Shown one piece after another: positions 52,978 to 60,284 of a stretch of 60,284 bases of DNA (within the stretch, counting starts at the first letter, position 1; every line of letters starts with the position of its first letter). The stretch is from contig CANBES010000010.1 in assembly GCA_947367845.1 (NCBI GenBank), positions 1 to 60,284 on the forward strand, written 5' to 3'. The notes under the pieces were generated by a model. The model saw only the letters and a list, made by a program, of their open reading frames with translations. It was not told the DNA's origin and ran no database searches. Both the position numbers and the translations under genes were made by a program. The stretch is from an uncultured Clostridium sp. (lineage in GTDB: Bacteria; Bacillota; Clostridia; TANB77; CAG-508).

Positions 52978-53601
52978 TTATACATGTTGTTCCATTAATA
53001 CTGTTACTGGTATTGTTATTTCTCTTTCTGAATCTGCTTTTATTCCTTCTTGTGTATCTGAATTTGATCCATATCCATCTTCATTTACACTACCTAATGT
53101 TGTACCATCATCAGTCCAAGTTGCTTCTATTGTTACTGTTTTTGAATCTTCAACAGTTAAAGCTTCTTTACCTGCTAATTCTATTGTTCCAGAATAATAT
53201 CCATCTGCACCTCTTGTTATTGTTGTGTTACCAACTTTTACAGAAGATACTTTCATATCTATACCTTGTGGAAGTCTTGTATCGTCAATTTTAAATTTAT
53301 AATCTACTGATACTTCTGATCCTTCTGGATTTATATCTATAGTACCTGTTGCTGTACATCCAGGTGCTATTTTTCCTGTTGCTACATTTTCATTGTCTTT
53401 AACATTAAATGTAACATTTGTTGTTGCTGTTTGTTCTTCACCTAAACCTACTTGCCATTTTGCAACTGCTACATTTCCTGTAGCTGTACCTTTCCAAGTA
53501 TATTTAGCATATGTACCAGCAACGAAGTATAAACATACTACTAATAACATTAATGTAATTATCACGATTTTTCTTGTTGTTGCTTTGTTTGATTTTTTCA
53601 T
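52978..53601 (-). CDS. TasA/camelysin-like major fibre subunit
   Basis: Signal peptide IVIITLMLLVVCLYFVAGTYA (about 12-32) is followed by KYTWKGTATGNVAVAKWQVGL, KIAPGCTATGTIDINPEGSEVSVDYKFKID and ITIPVTVLMEQHV. The order and the IAPG motif are those of TasA/camelysin biofilm fibre proteins, normally processed by SipW. It is 207 residues long and the first subunit after SipW. The RBS is a strong AAGGGGGG-type, suggesting high output. Confidence 0.85.
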   Translation of the reverse strand: MKKSNKATTRKIVIITLMLLVVCLYFVAGTYAKYTWKGTATGNVAVAKWQVGLGEEQTATTNVTFNVKDNENVATGKIAPGCTATGTIDINPEGSEVSVDYKFKIDDTRLPQGIDMKVSSVKVGNTTITRGADGYYSGTIELAGKEALTVEDSKTVTIEATWTDDGTTLGSVNEDGYGSNSDTQEGIKADSEREITIPVTVLMEQHV

Positions 53602-53676
53602 TTGTTTCCCCCCTTTCTTTTGTTTCAGTTAGTTAACCGAATATCTATTATAATATTAAATTATAATCAAAACATT

Positions 53677-54324
53677 TTATTTATGTACTTTTTCCTTAGG
53701 TGCATCTGCTTGTTCTTCTATTTGTTTTTTTCTTTTAAATTCTTCAAATTCTTTTCTATATTTTTCATCTCCTGCTATTGCTTTTTTCATATCTGATTTG
53801 TTAGTAGCATATAACCATATCATTCCTATTACTAGTATTACTAATAGTACTATTACTAGACCAATAGGTTCTTGCAAAAACATTAGCATATTACCAAGTT
53901 TTGATATTTTACCTATGTATATTCCTTCTACTGTGTCTGTACTTACAAGCGATGCATCTTCTGTATTGTTTGCGTCACCTTTTGTTTTGTAGAATGTTTG
54001 TCCATTTTCTTTTATGATTTCTATTATTCTGTGTGTTGTTACTGTATTTTCTTCATTTCTAAAAGCTATTATATCGTTTTGTTTTAGTTCTTCAGGTTCT
54101 ATAACTTTTACAAATGCTAAATCTCCTGTGTATATTTCTGTTTCCATCGAACCAGATAATACAATAAATGGTTTTATGCCAAATACATCTGGTACTTTGT
54201 CTGGATATTTATTTGCTTTATAAATTATTGACATTCCCATTAATAGTAAGATTATACATATTATAAAGAATATTGCTTTTATAATGTATGATATGCTTAT
54301 TTTCTTTTTTTGATTGTTGCTCAT
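53677..54324 (-). CDS. sipW: SipW-like (ER-type) signal peptidase I
   Basis: The start ATG at 54324 (MSNNQKKKISISYIIKAIFF) follows GGAG; a longer reading to 54381 lacks an RBS. The catalytic Ser is in VLSGSMETEI, His in TVTTHRIIEII, and the Asp box is TKGDANNTED. Two membrane helices flank the domain, and a charged KRKKQIEEQADAPKEKVHK tail closes it. First gene of the fibre cluster, downstream of an operator-like promoter. Confidence 0.9.
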   Translation of the reverse strand: MSNNQKKKISISYIIKAIFFIICIILLLMGMSIIYKANKYPDKVPDVFGIKPFIVLSGSMETEIYTGDLAFVKVIEPEELKQNDIIAFRNEENTVTTHRIIEIIKENGQTFYKTKGDANNTEDASLVSTDTVEGIYIGKISKLGNMLMFLQEPIGLVIVLLVILVIGMIWLYATNKSDMKKAIAGDEKYRKEFEEFKRKKQIEEQADAPKEKVHK

Positions 54325-54379
54325 ATTTTCAACTCCATTATTTATTTTTGTGTTATGTACACAATTGTATCTCATATAC

Positions 54380-54419
54380 ATTATAAGACAAAAAGGAGAA
54401 AATATCTACATTTTCCCCC
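54380..54419 (-). promoter_or_regulatory. Probable promoter and operator of the SipW/TasA-like cluster
   Basis: A TATAAT at 54385-54380 on the minus strand lacks a good -35. In its place lies an inverted repeat (GGAGAAAAT and ATTTTCCCC, 54395-54419), which suggests an activator or repressor site. The regulator is unknown. Confidence 0.55.
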
Positions 54420-54475
54420 AATATAAGCATTACTTTTTCATTACAGTTTTATTACATTAATATTACACTTTTCTA

Positions 54476-56470
54476 TTATTCATACTTAATATGTACCTTG
54501 CTTCCTTTATTTACAACAATTCCAGCATTTGGAATTTGCTCTTTTACATGTGTATTTTCTTTATCTAATCCTTCTGTTTCATTTTCAATTACTAATTCCA
54601 AACCACTTTCTTTCAAAAGTTTTTCCACTTCTTTTATACTTTTTCCTAAAACATCTGGTGTTTCTATTGTTTCAACTGGTTCTATTTCTTCAACATTTCC
54701 TTGATTAACTTCTAAATATGGTAAAATCTCACTAAAAATTTGACCACCTACTGGTGCCGCAACACCACCTCCTTGATGTCCCCCTTCTCCAGTTGGATTA
54801 TACAAAGTAACCAAAACTACAACTTGAGGATTATCAATAGGTGCAACACCGCAAAAAGATGTAACATATTTATTTGTATTTACGCCATCTTCAGAAGTTC
54901 CAGTTTTTCCACCAATTCTATAACCTGCAACTTTTGCATTTTTTCCAGTTCCTTCTGCCACAACAGATTCCATCATACTTAAAACTTTTTCTGAAGTTTC
55001 TTGTGATATAACTCTTTCGTCTTTTTGTACTGGTATATCTGTCACTTCTTTTGTTTCACTATTTATAATTTGTTTTACCACTCTTGGTTTCACACTCATT
55101 CCACCATTAGATATTGCTGATACTGCTGTAACTAATTGAATTGGTGTTATCTCAAATCTTTGACCAAAACTAATAGTTGCAAGTTCTACTGGTCCAGCCT
55201 TATTTTCTGCTAAAAATATACTGTTTGCTTCACCTGGTAAATCTATTTTTGTTGTATTTAATAACTTAAATTTGTTTAAATAGCTGTAATATTTACTAAC
55301 CCCCATTTTTTGCCCTAATCCTATAAATACTGGGTTACAGGAATTCATTAACGCTTCTCTTAAACTTTCTGCTCCATGTGGTCTATAATATCTCCAACAT
55401 TTAATTCTAACACCTGCAACTTCTATTCCCCCCGTGCATGAGAATTCTCCTTTATTGTCTGTATCTGTAATCCCTTCTTCTAACGCTGCAGATGCTGTAA
55501 TTAATTTAAATACAGATCCTGGTTCATATGTATCTGCTATCGCTTTGTTTCTCCATACTGCTTGTAAACTTTTCGTTTTTTCTGCTTGTTCCATCTGTTC
55601 CCAATTTTGTTTTAACTCTTCTGTATATGGCTCATATGGTTGGTTTAAATTATATGAGGGATATGTTGCCATTGCTAGTATATCTCCATTTTGTGGGTTC
55701 ATAATTACTATATTTCCACCGTCTGTACACTCATTATCTATACATGCCTCTTCTAAATATTTTTCTGCTATTGATTGTATTGTGTAATCAATTGTTAGAA
55801 CTAAATCGTTTCCGTCAATTGCTGATACATAGTTTTCTCCTTCTGTTCCGATTTCTCCACCTTTCGCATCTGTATGCCTTTGTATGCTTCCTTGCTTGCC
55901 CTTTAATTCTGTGTCATATTTTGCTTCTATTCCGTCTAGTCCTTGATTGTCACTTCCGCAAAATCCTATTATTTGTGATGCAAAGTTACTATATGGATAA
56001 TATCTTTTTGTATCTTCATCTATATTTATTCCTGTTATAATATTATTCTGTTCCATCCATTGTCTTAAGTTGTCTGTTTTTTCTTTTTCAACTTTTTTTG
56101 CAATTGTTTCTATTGAACTCCTTTTAGTTACCTTTTTTAAAGTTTTTTCATAATCTAATTCAAATAATTCTGATAGTTTTTGTGCCACTTTTTCTTTGTC
56201 TTCTTTTGGTATGTTTCCTGGGTTTACTGTTACTGTCTCTACTGTACTACTTACTGCTAATTCCTTTTTACCTGTTGCATCATATATTGTTCCCCTTTTA
56301 GGGTTCACTTTCCTATCTAAGGTTTGCTGTTCATATGCTAGTGTTGTTAGTTCTCCCCCTTGTATAAATTGTATAAATCCTATTCTTCCTATTAAGCATA
56401 GTATTATTAAAAATGTTATAAATAGCGTATTTCTCATTTTTCTTTTACTTGATAACTTTATTTCATACAT
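54476..56470 (-). CDS. spoVD: Class B penicillin-binding protein, SpoVD/FtsI type
   Basis: Peptidoglycan transpeptidase. One N-terminal helix (about 14-33), the dimerisation domain with RGTIYDATG, then the transpeptidase motifs SVFK (S-x-x-K), SCN and KTGTSE in order. One C-terminal PASTA domain (TPDVLGKSIKEVEKLLKESGLELV) distinguishes SpoVD/PBP2x from plain FtsI. Its 664 residues are normal. It follows ftsL in the dcw cluster; whether it serves division, spore cortex or both cannot be told. Confidence 0.92.
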   Translation of the reverse strand: MYEIKLSSKRKMRNTLFITFLIILCLIGRIGFIQFIQGGELTTLAYEQQTLDRKVNPKRGTIYDATGKKELAVSSTVETVTVNPGNIPKEDKEKVAQKLSELFELDYEKTLKKVTKRSSIETIAKKVEKEKTDNLRQWMEQNNIITGINIDEDTKRYYPYSNFASQIIGFCGSDNQGLDGIEAKYDTELKGKQGSIQRHTDAKGGEIGTEGENYVSAIDGNDLVLTIDYTIQSIAEKYLEEACIDNECTDGGNIVIMNPQNGDILAMATYPSYNLNQPYEPYTEELKQNWEQMEQAEKTKSLQAVWRNKAIADTYEPGSVFKLITASAALEEGITDTDNKGEFSCTGGIEVAGVRIKCWRYYRPHGAESLREALMNSCNPVFIGLGQKMGVSKYYSYLNKFKLLNTTKIDLPGEANSIFLAENKAGPVELATISFGQRFEITPIQLVTAVSAISNGGMSVKPRVVKQIINSETKEVTDIPVQKDERVISQETSEKVLSMMESVVAEGTGKNAKVAGYRIGGKTGTSEDGVNTNKYVTSFCGVAPIDNPQVVVLVTLYNPTGEGGHQGGGVAAPVGGQIFSEILPYLEVNQGNVEEIEPVETIETPDVLGKSIKEVEKLLKESGLELVIENETEGLDKENTHVKEQIPNAGIVVNKGSKVHIKYE

Positions 56471-56472
56471 AA

Positions 56473-56509
56473 AAAAATCCTCCTAATCAATTTTATTAGA
56501 AAGATTTTT
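56473..56509 (-). promoter_or_regulatory. Hairpin that encloses the spoVD ribosome binding site
   Basis: On the minus strand AAAAATCTTTCTAAT pairs over 15 positions (two G-U) with ATTAGGAGGATTTTT, loop AAAATTG. The second arm contains the GGAGG of spoVD and is followed by a T-run. It could sequester the RBS or act as an attenuator between ftsL and spoVD. Confidence 0.65.
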
Positions 56510-56520
56510 CTTTATTCATT

Positions 56521-57021
56521 TTATTTAAATATGCTGTCTAATATTTGTTCAAACCAATTTTTCTCTTCTTCAATTACAACATCTTCTGATACAGCTTCAA
56601 CATAATCTTCTTTTGGCAAATTAACATATACTGTTTGTTTATTTGTCAATTTTTGCATACCTAGCTTTTCTTTTGCTATTTTTTCTACATTGTTTAGTGT
56701 TTCTCCATTTTCTATTACTACTTTCAATTGTTCATTTTCTTTTTGTATTGTTGCTAATTGTTTCTTTTGGTTTTGTATTTCACTAAATTTCTCACTTATT
56801 TTAGAGTTTCTATAACTTATAGTCAGTAGTATCGCAAATATAAATAGTACTAGCATTGTTAATTTTAATTGTTTCTTTTTTTGCATTTTTGATATTTTTA
56901 CATCTTGTCTTGGTAGATCTTCTACTACTCTTAAACTTCTTTTTTTAGTTCTTTTTTGTGGTTCATAATTTGGTTCTAATTTTCTTGGGTTTGTACCATA
57001 TTCATATCTGCTTCTTGCCAT
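56521..57021 (-). CDS. ftsL: Cell division protein FtsL-like
   Basis: Single-pass septal protein. A basic N-terminus with RSRYEYGTNPRKL, one helix (about 50-68, LTMLVLFIFAILLTISY), a leucine-zipper-like coiled coil (about 70-110) and VEKIAKEKLGMQKLTNKQTVYV match FtsL/DivIC. It has 166 residues. Between rsmH and spoVD, the conserved place of ftsL. Confidence 0.85.
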   Translation of the reverse strand: MARSRYEYGTNPRKLEPNYEPQKRTKKRSLRVVEDLPRQDVKISKMQKKKQLKLTMLVLFIFAILLTISYRNSKISEKFSEIQNQKKQLATIQKENEQLKVVIENGETLNNVEKIAKEKLGMQKLTNKQTVYVNLPKEDYVEAVSEDVVIEEEKNWFEQILDSIFK

Positions 57022-57044
57022 AAGTTACTCACCTCCTCTTTGGT

Positions 57045-57974
57045 TTATTCCTTTTCAAAAATTCTTAGTTTTGCACTTTTACTCCTAGAATTTTCTTCTT
57101 GTTCTTCTTTTGTTGCTACAATTGGTTTTTTTGTAATTATTTTTCCTTCTGTTTTCGCACCACATACACAGTATGGTAAATCTTTTGGACAAGTGCATTT
57201 ACCTTTTGCTTCTATGTATGCATTTTTTACTGCTCTATCTTCTAATGAATGGAATGTTATTATACATAGCCTTCCTTGTGGTTTTAATATTGATATGCAG
57301 TTTTGTACTGTTTTGTATAATGGTTTTATTTCGTCATTTACTTCTATTCTGATTGCTTGAAAAGTTCTTTTTGCTGGGTGTCCATCTTTTTGTTTTGATT
57401 TTGGTATTGACTTTTCTATTATTTCTACTAGTTCTTTTGTTGTTTCTATTTGTTTTTGTTTTCTATATTCACAAATATTTTTTGCAATTCTTCTTGAGAA
57501 TTTTTCTTCTCCATATTCGTAAATAAGATTTGCAAGTTGTTCTTCTTCATATGTATTTACAACTGTTTTTGCTGTTAGTTCTTGTGTTTTGTCCATTCTC
57601 ATATCTAGTTCATTTTCTCCCAAGTAACTAAATCCTCTGTTTTTTTCGTCTAATTGATATGAAGATACTCCCAAATCTAATAAAATTCCATCTACTTTTT
57701 CTATGTTTAGTTCTTCTATTATTTCTTTTATGTTATCGTGATTATTATGCACAAATTTTACGTTTTGGAATTCTTTCAAGTTTTCTTTTGCTGCTTTTAA
57801 TGCTTCTTCATCTCTATCAATTCCAATTAGCAGTCCTTTTTCAGATAGTCTTTTTGCTATTTCTTTGCTGTGCCCTGCTCCACCTAAAGTCCCATCAACA
57901 TAAATTCCGTCTGGTTTTATGTTCAAACCATTTATGCATTCTTCTAACATTACTGGTTTATGCTCAAATTTCAA
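57045..57974 (-). CDS. rsmH: 16S rRNA m4C1402 methyltransferase
   Basis: SAM-dependent methyltransferase (MraW). The core starts [16 protein letters not shown], with [18 protein letters not shown] as SAM motif and [10 protein letters not shown]. The TTG at 57974 with AGAGGTG just upstream fits best and gives 309 residues; a longer open frame to 58103 runs through low-complexity repeats. The C-terminal [13 protein letters not shown] is normal for the family. Second gene of the dcw cluster. Confidence 0.93.
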   Translation of the reverse strand: MKFEHKPVMLEECINGLNIKPDGIYVDGTLGGAGHSKEIAKRLSEKGLLIGIDRDEEALKAAKENLKEFQNVKFVHNNHDNIKEIIEELNIEKVDGILLDLGVSSYQLDEKNRGFSYLGENELDMRMDKTQELTAKTVVNTYEEEQLANLIYEYGEEKFSRRIAKNICEYRKQKQIETTKELVEIIEKSIPKSKQKDGHPAKRTFQAIRIEVNDEIKPLYKTVQNCISILKPQGRLCIITFHSLEDRAVKNAYIEAKGKCTCPKDLPYCVCGAKTEGKIITKKPIVATKEEQEENSRSKSAKLRIFEKE

Positions 57975-57984
57975 TTTAACACCT

Positions 57985-58250
57985 CTTAAGTCAAAAAAAT
58001 CTTTTGTACATTTATCTTTTGTACATTTAATTTCTTTTGTGTGTTTTTCTTTTGCTTTATTTTCATTTGTAAATTTCTTCTTTTGCAGTTTTGTCTTTTG
58101 CAATTTTTATCTTTTGTCACTTTTTCTTTTGTAATTTTATCTTTTGTGTTTTCTTCTTTTGTATTTTTATCTTTTGAATTTTATCTTTTGTTTATTCTTT
58201 TGTACTTTCTTCTTTTGTAGTTTTCTCTTTAGTATTTTTATATAAACTTT
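57985..58250 (-). repeat. Degenerate ACAAAAGA tandem repeats between mraZ and rsmH
   Basis: On the minus strand the motif ACAAAAGA(T/A)AAA recurs roughly every 12-17 bases, about 16-18 times, fading toward rsmH. It fills nearly the entire 282-base gap. Part of it is an open frame extending rsmH upstream (Lys/Thr-rich). It may be an unstructured leader, a protein-binding array or slipped-strand expansion. Confidence 0.75.
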
Positions 58251-58256
58251 TGCAAG

Positions 58257-58682
58257 TTATATACCTAGCATTGTCATATTTGCTGCAATTTCGTCTGCAG
58301 AAATATTTTCATCACATTTTTCCCAAGTTTCTTTATTCCATATTTCTAGTCTTGTTCCTACTCCTATTATTACAGCTTCTTTTTCTAGTTCTGCTGCTGT
58401 CCTTAAGTTTGCTGGAATTAGAAATCTTCCTTGTTTGTCTATTTCACATTCTGTTGCTCCTGATAGGAAAAATCTCACGAAGTTTCTAGCATTTTTGTCT
58501 GATAATGGTAGTGATTTTAGTTTTGTTTCGAAATTCAACCACTCGTTTTGTGAAAACGCAAATAAACATCCATCTAACCCTTTTGTTACGATGAACTTTT
58601 CTCCCATGTCTTGTCTTAGTTTTGCTGGCATTATTAATCTGCCTTTTACATCTAGAGAATGCTCGTATTCACCAATTAGCAA
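58257..58682 (-). CDS. mraZ: Transcriptional regulator MraZ
   Basis: AbrB-like fold regulator of the dcw cluster. It has [23 protein letters not shown] and the second half-domain [21 protein letters not shown], in 141 residues. The start is TTG at 58682 with AGGTG seven bases upstream. Four AAGTGG repeats upstream are its likely binding site, implying autoregulation. Confidence 0.96.
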   Translation of the reverse strand: MLIGEYEHSLDVKGRLIMPAKLRQDMGEKFIVTKGLDGCLFAFSQNEWLNFETKLKSLPLSDKNARNFVRFFLSGATECEIDKQGRFLIPANLRTAAELEKEAVIIGVGTRLEIWNKETWEKCDENISADEIAANMTMLGI

Positions 58683-58698
58683 TTGTTTTCACCTCTCT

Positions 58699-58735
58699 CC
58701 ACTTTCTCACCACTTTGTGCCACTTCTCTCCACTT
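58699..58735 (-). promoter_or_regulatory. MraZ box: four AAGTGG direct repeats
   Basis: AAGTGG occurs at 58735-58730, 58725-58720, 58715-58710 and 58704-58699 on the minus strand, with periods of 10, 10 and 11 bases (one helical turn). MraZ is known to bind such GTG(G)-type direct repeats upstream of its own gene. The array lies between the -10 element and the mraZ start. Confidence 0.88.
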
Positions 58736-58742
58736 CACTTAA

Positions 58743-58771
58743 ATTCTAATATAACTTTTTATATTTTGCAA
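58743..58771 (-). promoter_or_regulatory. Sigma-A-type promoter of the dcw cluster
   Basis: TTGCAA, 17 bases, TAGAAT on the minus strand, directly upstream of the MraZ box. The rest of the 339-base gap to the XRE gene holds an AT-rich stretch with a TTACGAAA/TTTCGTAA inverted pair (about 58868-58900) and no gene. Confidence 0.8.
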
Positions 58772-59021
58772 GCTTTTTTTGAAATTTTTTTATTTTTTTA
58801 TTATTTTTAGTATTTTTATTTGAAGAATAAAAATATTTCAAAATAAATTCTTAAAATTCTTATTATTTTTACGAAATTTAAAAAATTACGTTTCGTAATC
58901 GATTTTTGCCCTTTCATTAGAACTTTTAATATTATCGTCCCTATTTTTTCTTATTGATAGTTCGTTCTATTTCAACTCCCTACTTGATATACTTTTATCA
59001 AAAAGTTCTGGAGGTACTATT

Positions 59022-59399
59022 ATGAATACAGTAGAAAGAAATTTAAGAAAAAGTATAGGGAAAAAAATTAAATTAGCACGAACAAAATCAGAATACACAC
59101 AAGAACAATTAGCAGAAAAACTTTCATTATCTCCAAGATACATAAGCCAACTAGAACGTGGAATAGCTTTTGGAAGTGCCTCAACCATAATAAACATATG
59201 TAAAGCATTAGACATCAATTCTGATTTTTTATTCAATGATTTAATAAAAAGCGATAACACTAATATGAATTTTGTTGAGCAAGACTTTTTAGAAGACTAT
59301 ATAAAATTAAATAACTATAACAAAATTGTTATAAATGCAATCACACGCGAATTAGTAAGAATTCAAAAAGAAGAAAATAGAAACAAAAAAATAAATTAA
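59022..59399 (+). CDS. XRE-family HTH transcriptional regulator
   Basis: The HTH region IGKKIKLARTKSEYTQEQLAEKLSLSPRYISQLERG fills about residues 12-46, followed by ASTIINICKALDINSDFLF. The C-terminal 50 residues are helical and charged, possibly for dimerisation. It has 125 residues. SinR-like in size, but no specific target can be assigned. It is divergent from mraZ and upstream of the peptidoglycan-binding gene. Confidence 0.88.
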   Translation: MNTVERNLRKSIGKKIKLARTKSEYTQEQLAEKLSLSPRYISQLERGIAFGSASTIINICKALDINSDFLFNDLIKSDNTNMNFVEQDFLEDYIKLNNYNKIVINAITRELVRIQKEENRNKKIN

Positions 59400-59454
59400 C
59401 AAAAACACAAATCTCTTCATACAATATATAAAAAGTATGAGGAGGTTTTTCATT

Positions 59455-60138
59455 GTGGCGAAAATCCTAGTTTTTAATAATGATACCGATAGAATGGAAA
59501 CTTATTATAGGGGCGAAAGTGAACCTATGCCATATAATACAAACGGAACTTTAAAAGTTCGAGAATTTAGAGGTTCTAGTAATAGTAATATTTTATGGAC
59601 CACTAAAAGGACTATGCAAAGTTGGAATAGCCAAAGATATATTTTTGGTGGTCCTATTCCTGTAGGTTTTGCATTTAAGAGACCCTATGAAGGTCGGGCA
59701 TCGGAAATCAGAGTCAACATTATGCGGGTGTTTCTTTTGATGTTGGCCAGACTTTAACTCCTGCTAGAAGAACTGCTTTGTGGAATAGTGCAAATAATTC
59801 TAATATTTGGAGCTATGTAGAACCATATTCTTTAACCCCTACATGGGTTCATTTTGATAAAAGATTTCGGAAAGCCAGCTTGTTCAACAGGTGGTTTTCC
59901 ACAAATTAAAAGAGGTAGTATAAGCACCTATGTTTTAATTGCACAAGATGATTTAAATACTTTAGGCTTTAGAACTGGTGGCTTAGATGGCATTTTTGGT
60001 CCAGCAACTCAAAATGCAGTAATTTCATATCAACGCTCTCGTGGTTTAGCTGCTGACGGGATTGTTGGTTGCAATACTTGGCGTTCACTTCAAGAAGCTG
60101 TTGTTGGTACTGGTCCAACTAGTACGACTATAAATTAA
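59455..60138 (+). CDS. Peptidoglycan-binding-domain protein, with three +1 frameshifts at CGG codons
   Basis: The start is GTG at 59455 (AKILVFNNDTDRMETYYRGESEPMPY), behind GAGGAGG. Residues about 1-150 match a Clostridial family of unknown enzymatic role; a peptidoglycan-binding domain 1 ends it (LNTLGFRTGGLDGIFGPATQNAVISYQRSRGLAADGIVG). The frame breaks at three CGG codons: 59695, 59702 and 59868. Dropping each C gives RPYEGGHGNQSQHYAGVSFDVGQ and HFDKRFGKPACSTGG, exactly the family sequence as I recall it. The corrected length is 226 residues. Read literally, it is two fragments separated by about 95 bases. Confidence 0.82.
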
Positions 60139-60215
60139 AAGGCTAGAGTAATTGTTACTGTCTAATGGTTTGGAGAAGTTGCGGGGAACAATGGGTAATT
60201 TTTAGCCTTTATGAT
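60139..60215 (+). other. Possible structured RNA or regulatory region after the last gene
   Basis: AAAGGCTA (from about 60140) and TAGCCTTT (ending near 60210) can pair across about 55 bases that include an AGTAATTGTTACT stem and a GGGGAACAATGGG stretch. The region is richer in G than its surroundings. It matches no riboswitch I can name; the window ends 70 bases later. Confidence 0.3.
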
Positions 60216-60284
60216 TTGATTGGAATGAGATATAGAATATGTAAGTTTATAAAAAAAGTAATGTTCGCGGGCAAGTAATTATTT

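Noticed and set aside
191..58810. Many plus-strand open frames rich in Leu, Phe and Ser opposite minus-strand genes
   Set aside because: They are antisense shadows of AT-rich, Lys/Glu-rich genes, with no RBS and no recognisable domains.
901..59870. Explaining the broken genes by slippage at homopolymer runs
   Set aside because: The corrections fall exactly at CGG in all eight cases and not at the many A or T runs nearby; still to be tested with reads.

Overview
The window is AT-rich chromosomal DNA from an anaerobic, endospore-forming, low-GC Firmicute (Clostridia-like). The evidence is the SpoVAC/SpoVAD/SpoVAE genes, a SpoVD-like PBP with a PASTA domain, a four-subunit pyruvate:ferredoxin oxidoreductase, a rubredoxin/flavodiiron protein pair, strong AGGAGG ribosome binding sites and frequent TTG/GTG starts. 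No rRNA, tRNA, CRISPR array or transposase was seen.

Layout: 1-4.3 kb, translation and lipid block on the minus strand (rpsB-tsf, pyrH-frr-ispA). 4.4-8.1 kb, GH25/LysM lysozyme, HD hydrolase, P-loop kinase-like protein, ROK kinase. 8.2-17.5 kb, a ten-gene type IV pilus operon (a pilM-pilN fusion, pilO, pilP-like, pilin, pilD, two prepilin-like genes, pilB, pilT, pilC). 17.7-21.4 kb, rsmB and a divergent dodecin-spoVAC-spoVAD-spoVAE unit. 21.5-26.5 kb, infC-rpmI-rplT with an attenuator leader, a cation exchanger, serS, ysxC and a small membrane protein. 26.6-35.9 kb, porCDAB, a second ROK gene, HAD phosphatase plus GH3 glucosidase, GT2 and a HipA-like kinase. 35.9-41.2 kb, flippase-like protein, ferredoxin, ricT, holB, lepB and a sensor kinase. 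41.2-58.8 kb, the division and cell wall (dcw) cluster mraZ-rsmH-ftsL-spoVD ... murE-mraY-ftsW-murG. It is split by an insert holding fprA/rubredoxin and a SipW/TasA-like fibre cluster (two SipW peptidases, four TasA/camelysin-like subunits, one GLUG-repeat adhesin). 58.9-60.3 kb, an XRE regulator and a peptidoglycan-binding protein.

The most unusual observation concerns the codon CGG. Five genes (ispA, rsmB, ftsW and two TasA-like genes) are each interrupted by one apparent +1 frameshift, and a sixth (the peptidoglycan-binding gene) by three. At all eight sites the zero-frame codon is CGG, and dropping its C restores the family reading frame with GGA or GGG (glycine) as the next codon. In a manual scan, CGG in frame was otherwise found only in three stand-alone plus-strand genes (four codons) and once at the very end of a TasA-like gene. 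This fits CGG being an unassigned or hungry codon, or CGGR being read as a quadruplet glycine codon, better than random sequencing error, but reads, tRNAs and peptides must decide.

A second genome-specific feature is a family of small hairpin repeats that share a GGGGACG core but have interchangeable arms. They sit at gene 3' ends, and several supply or abut the stop codon.
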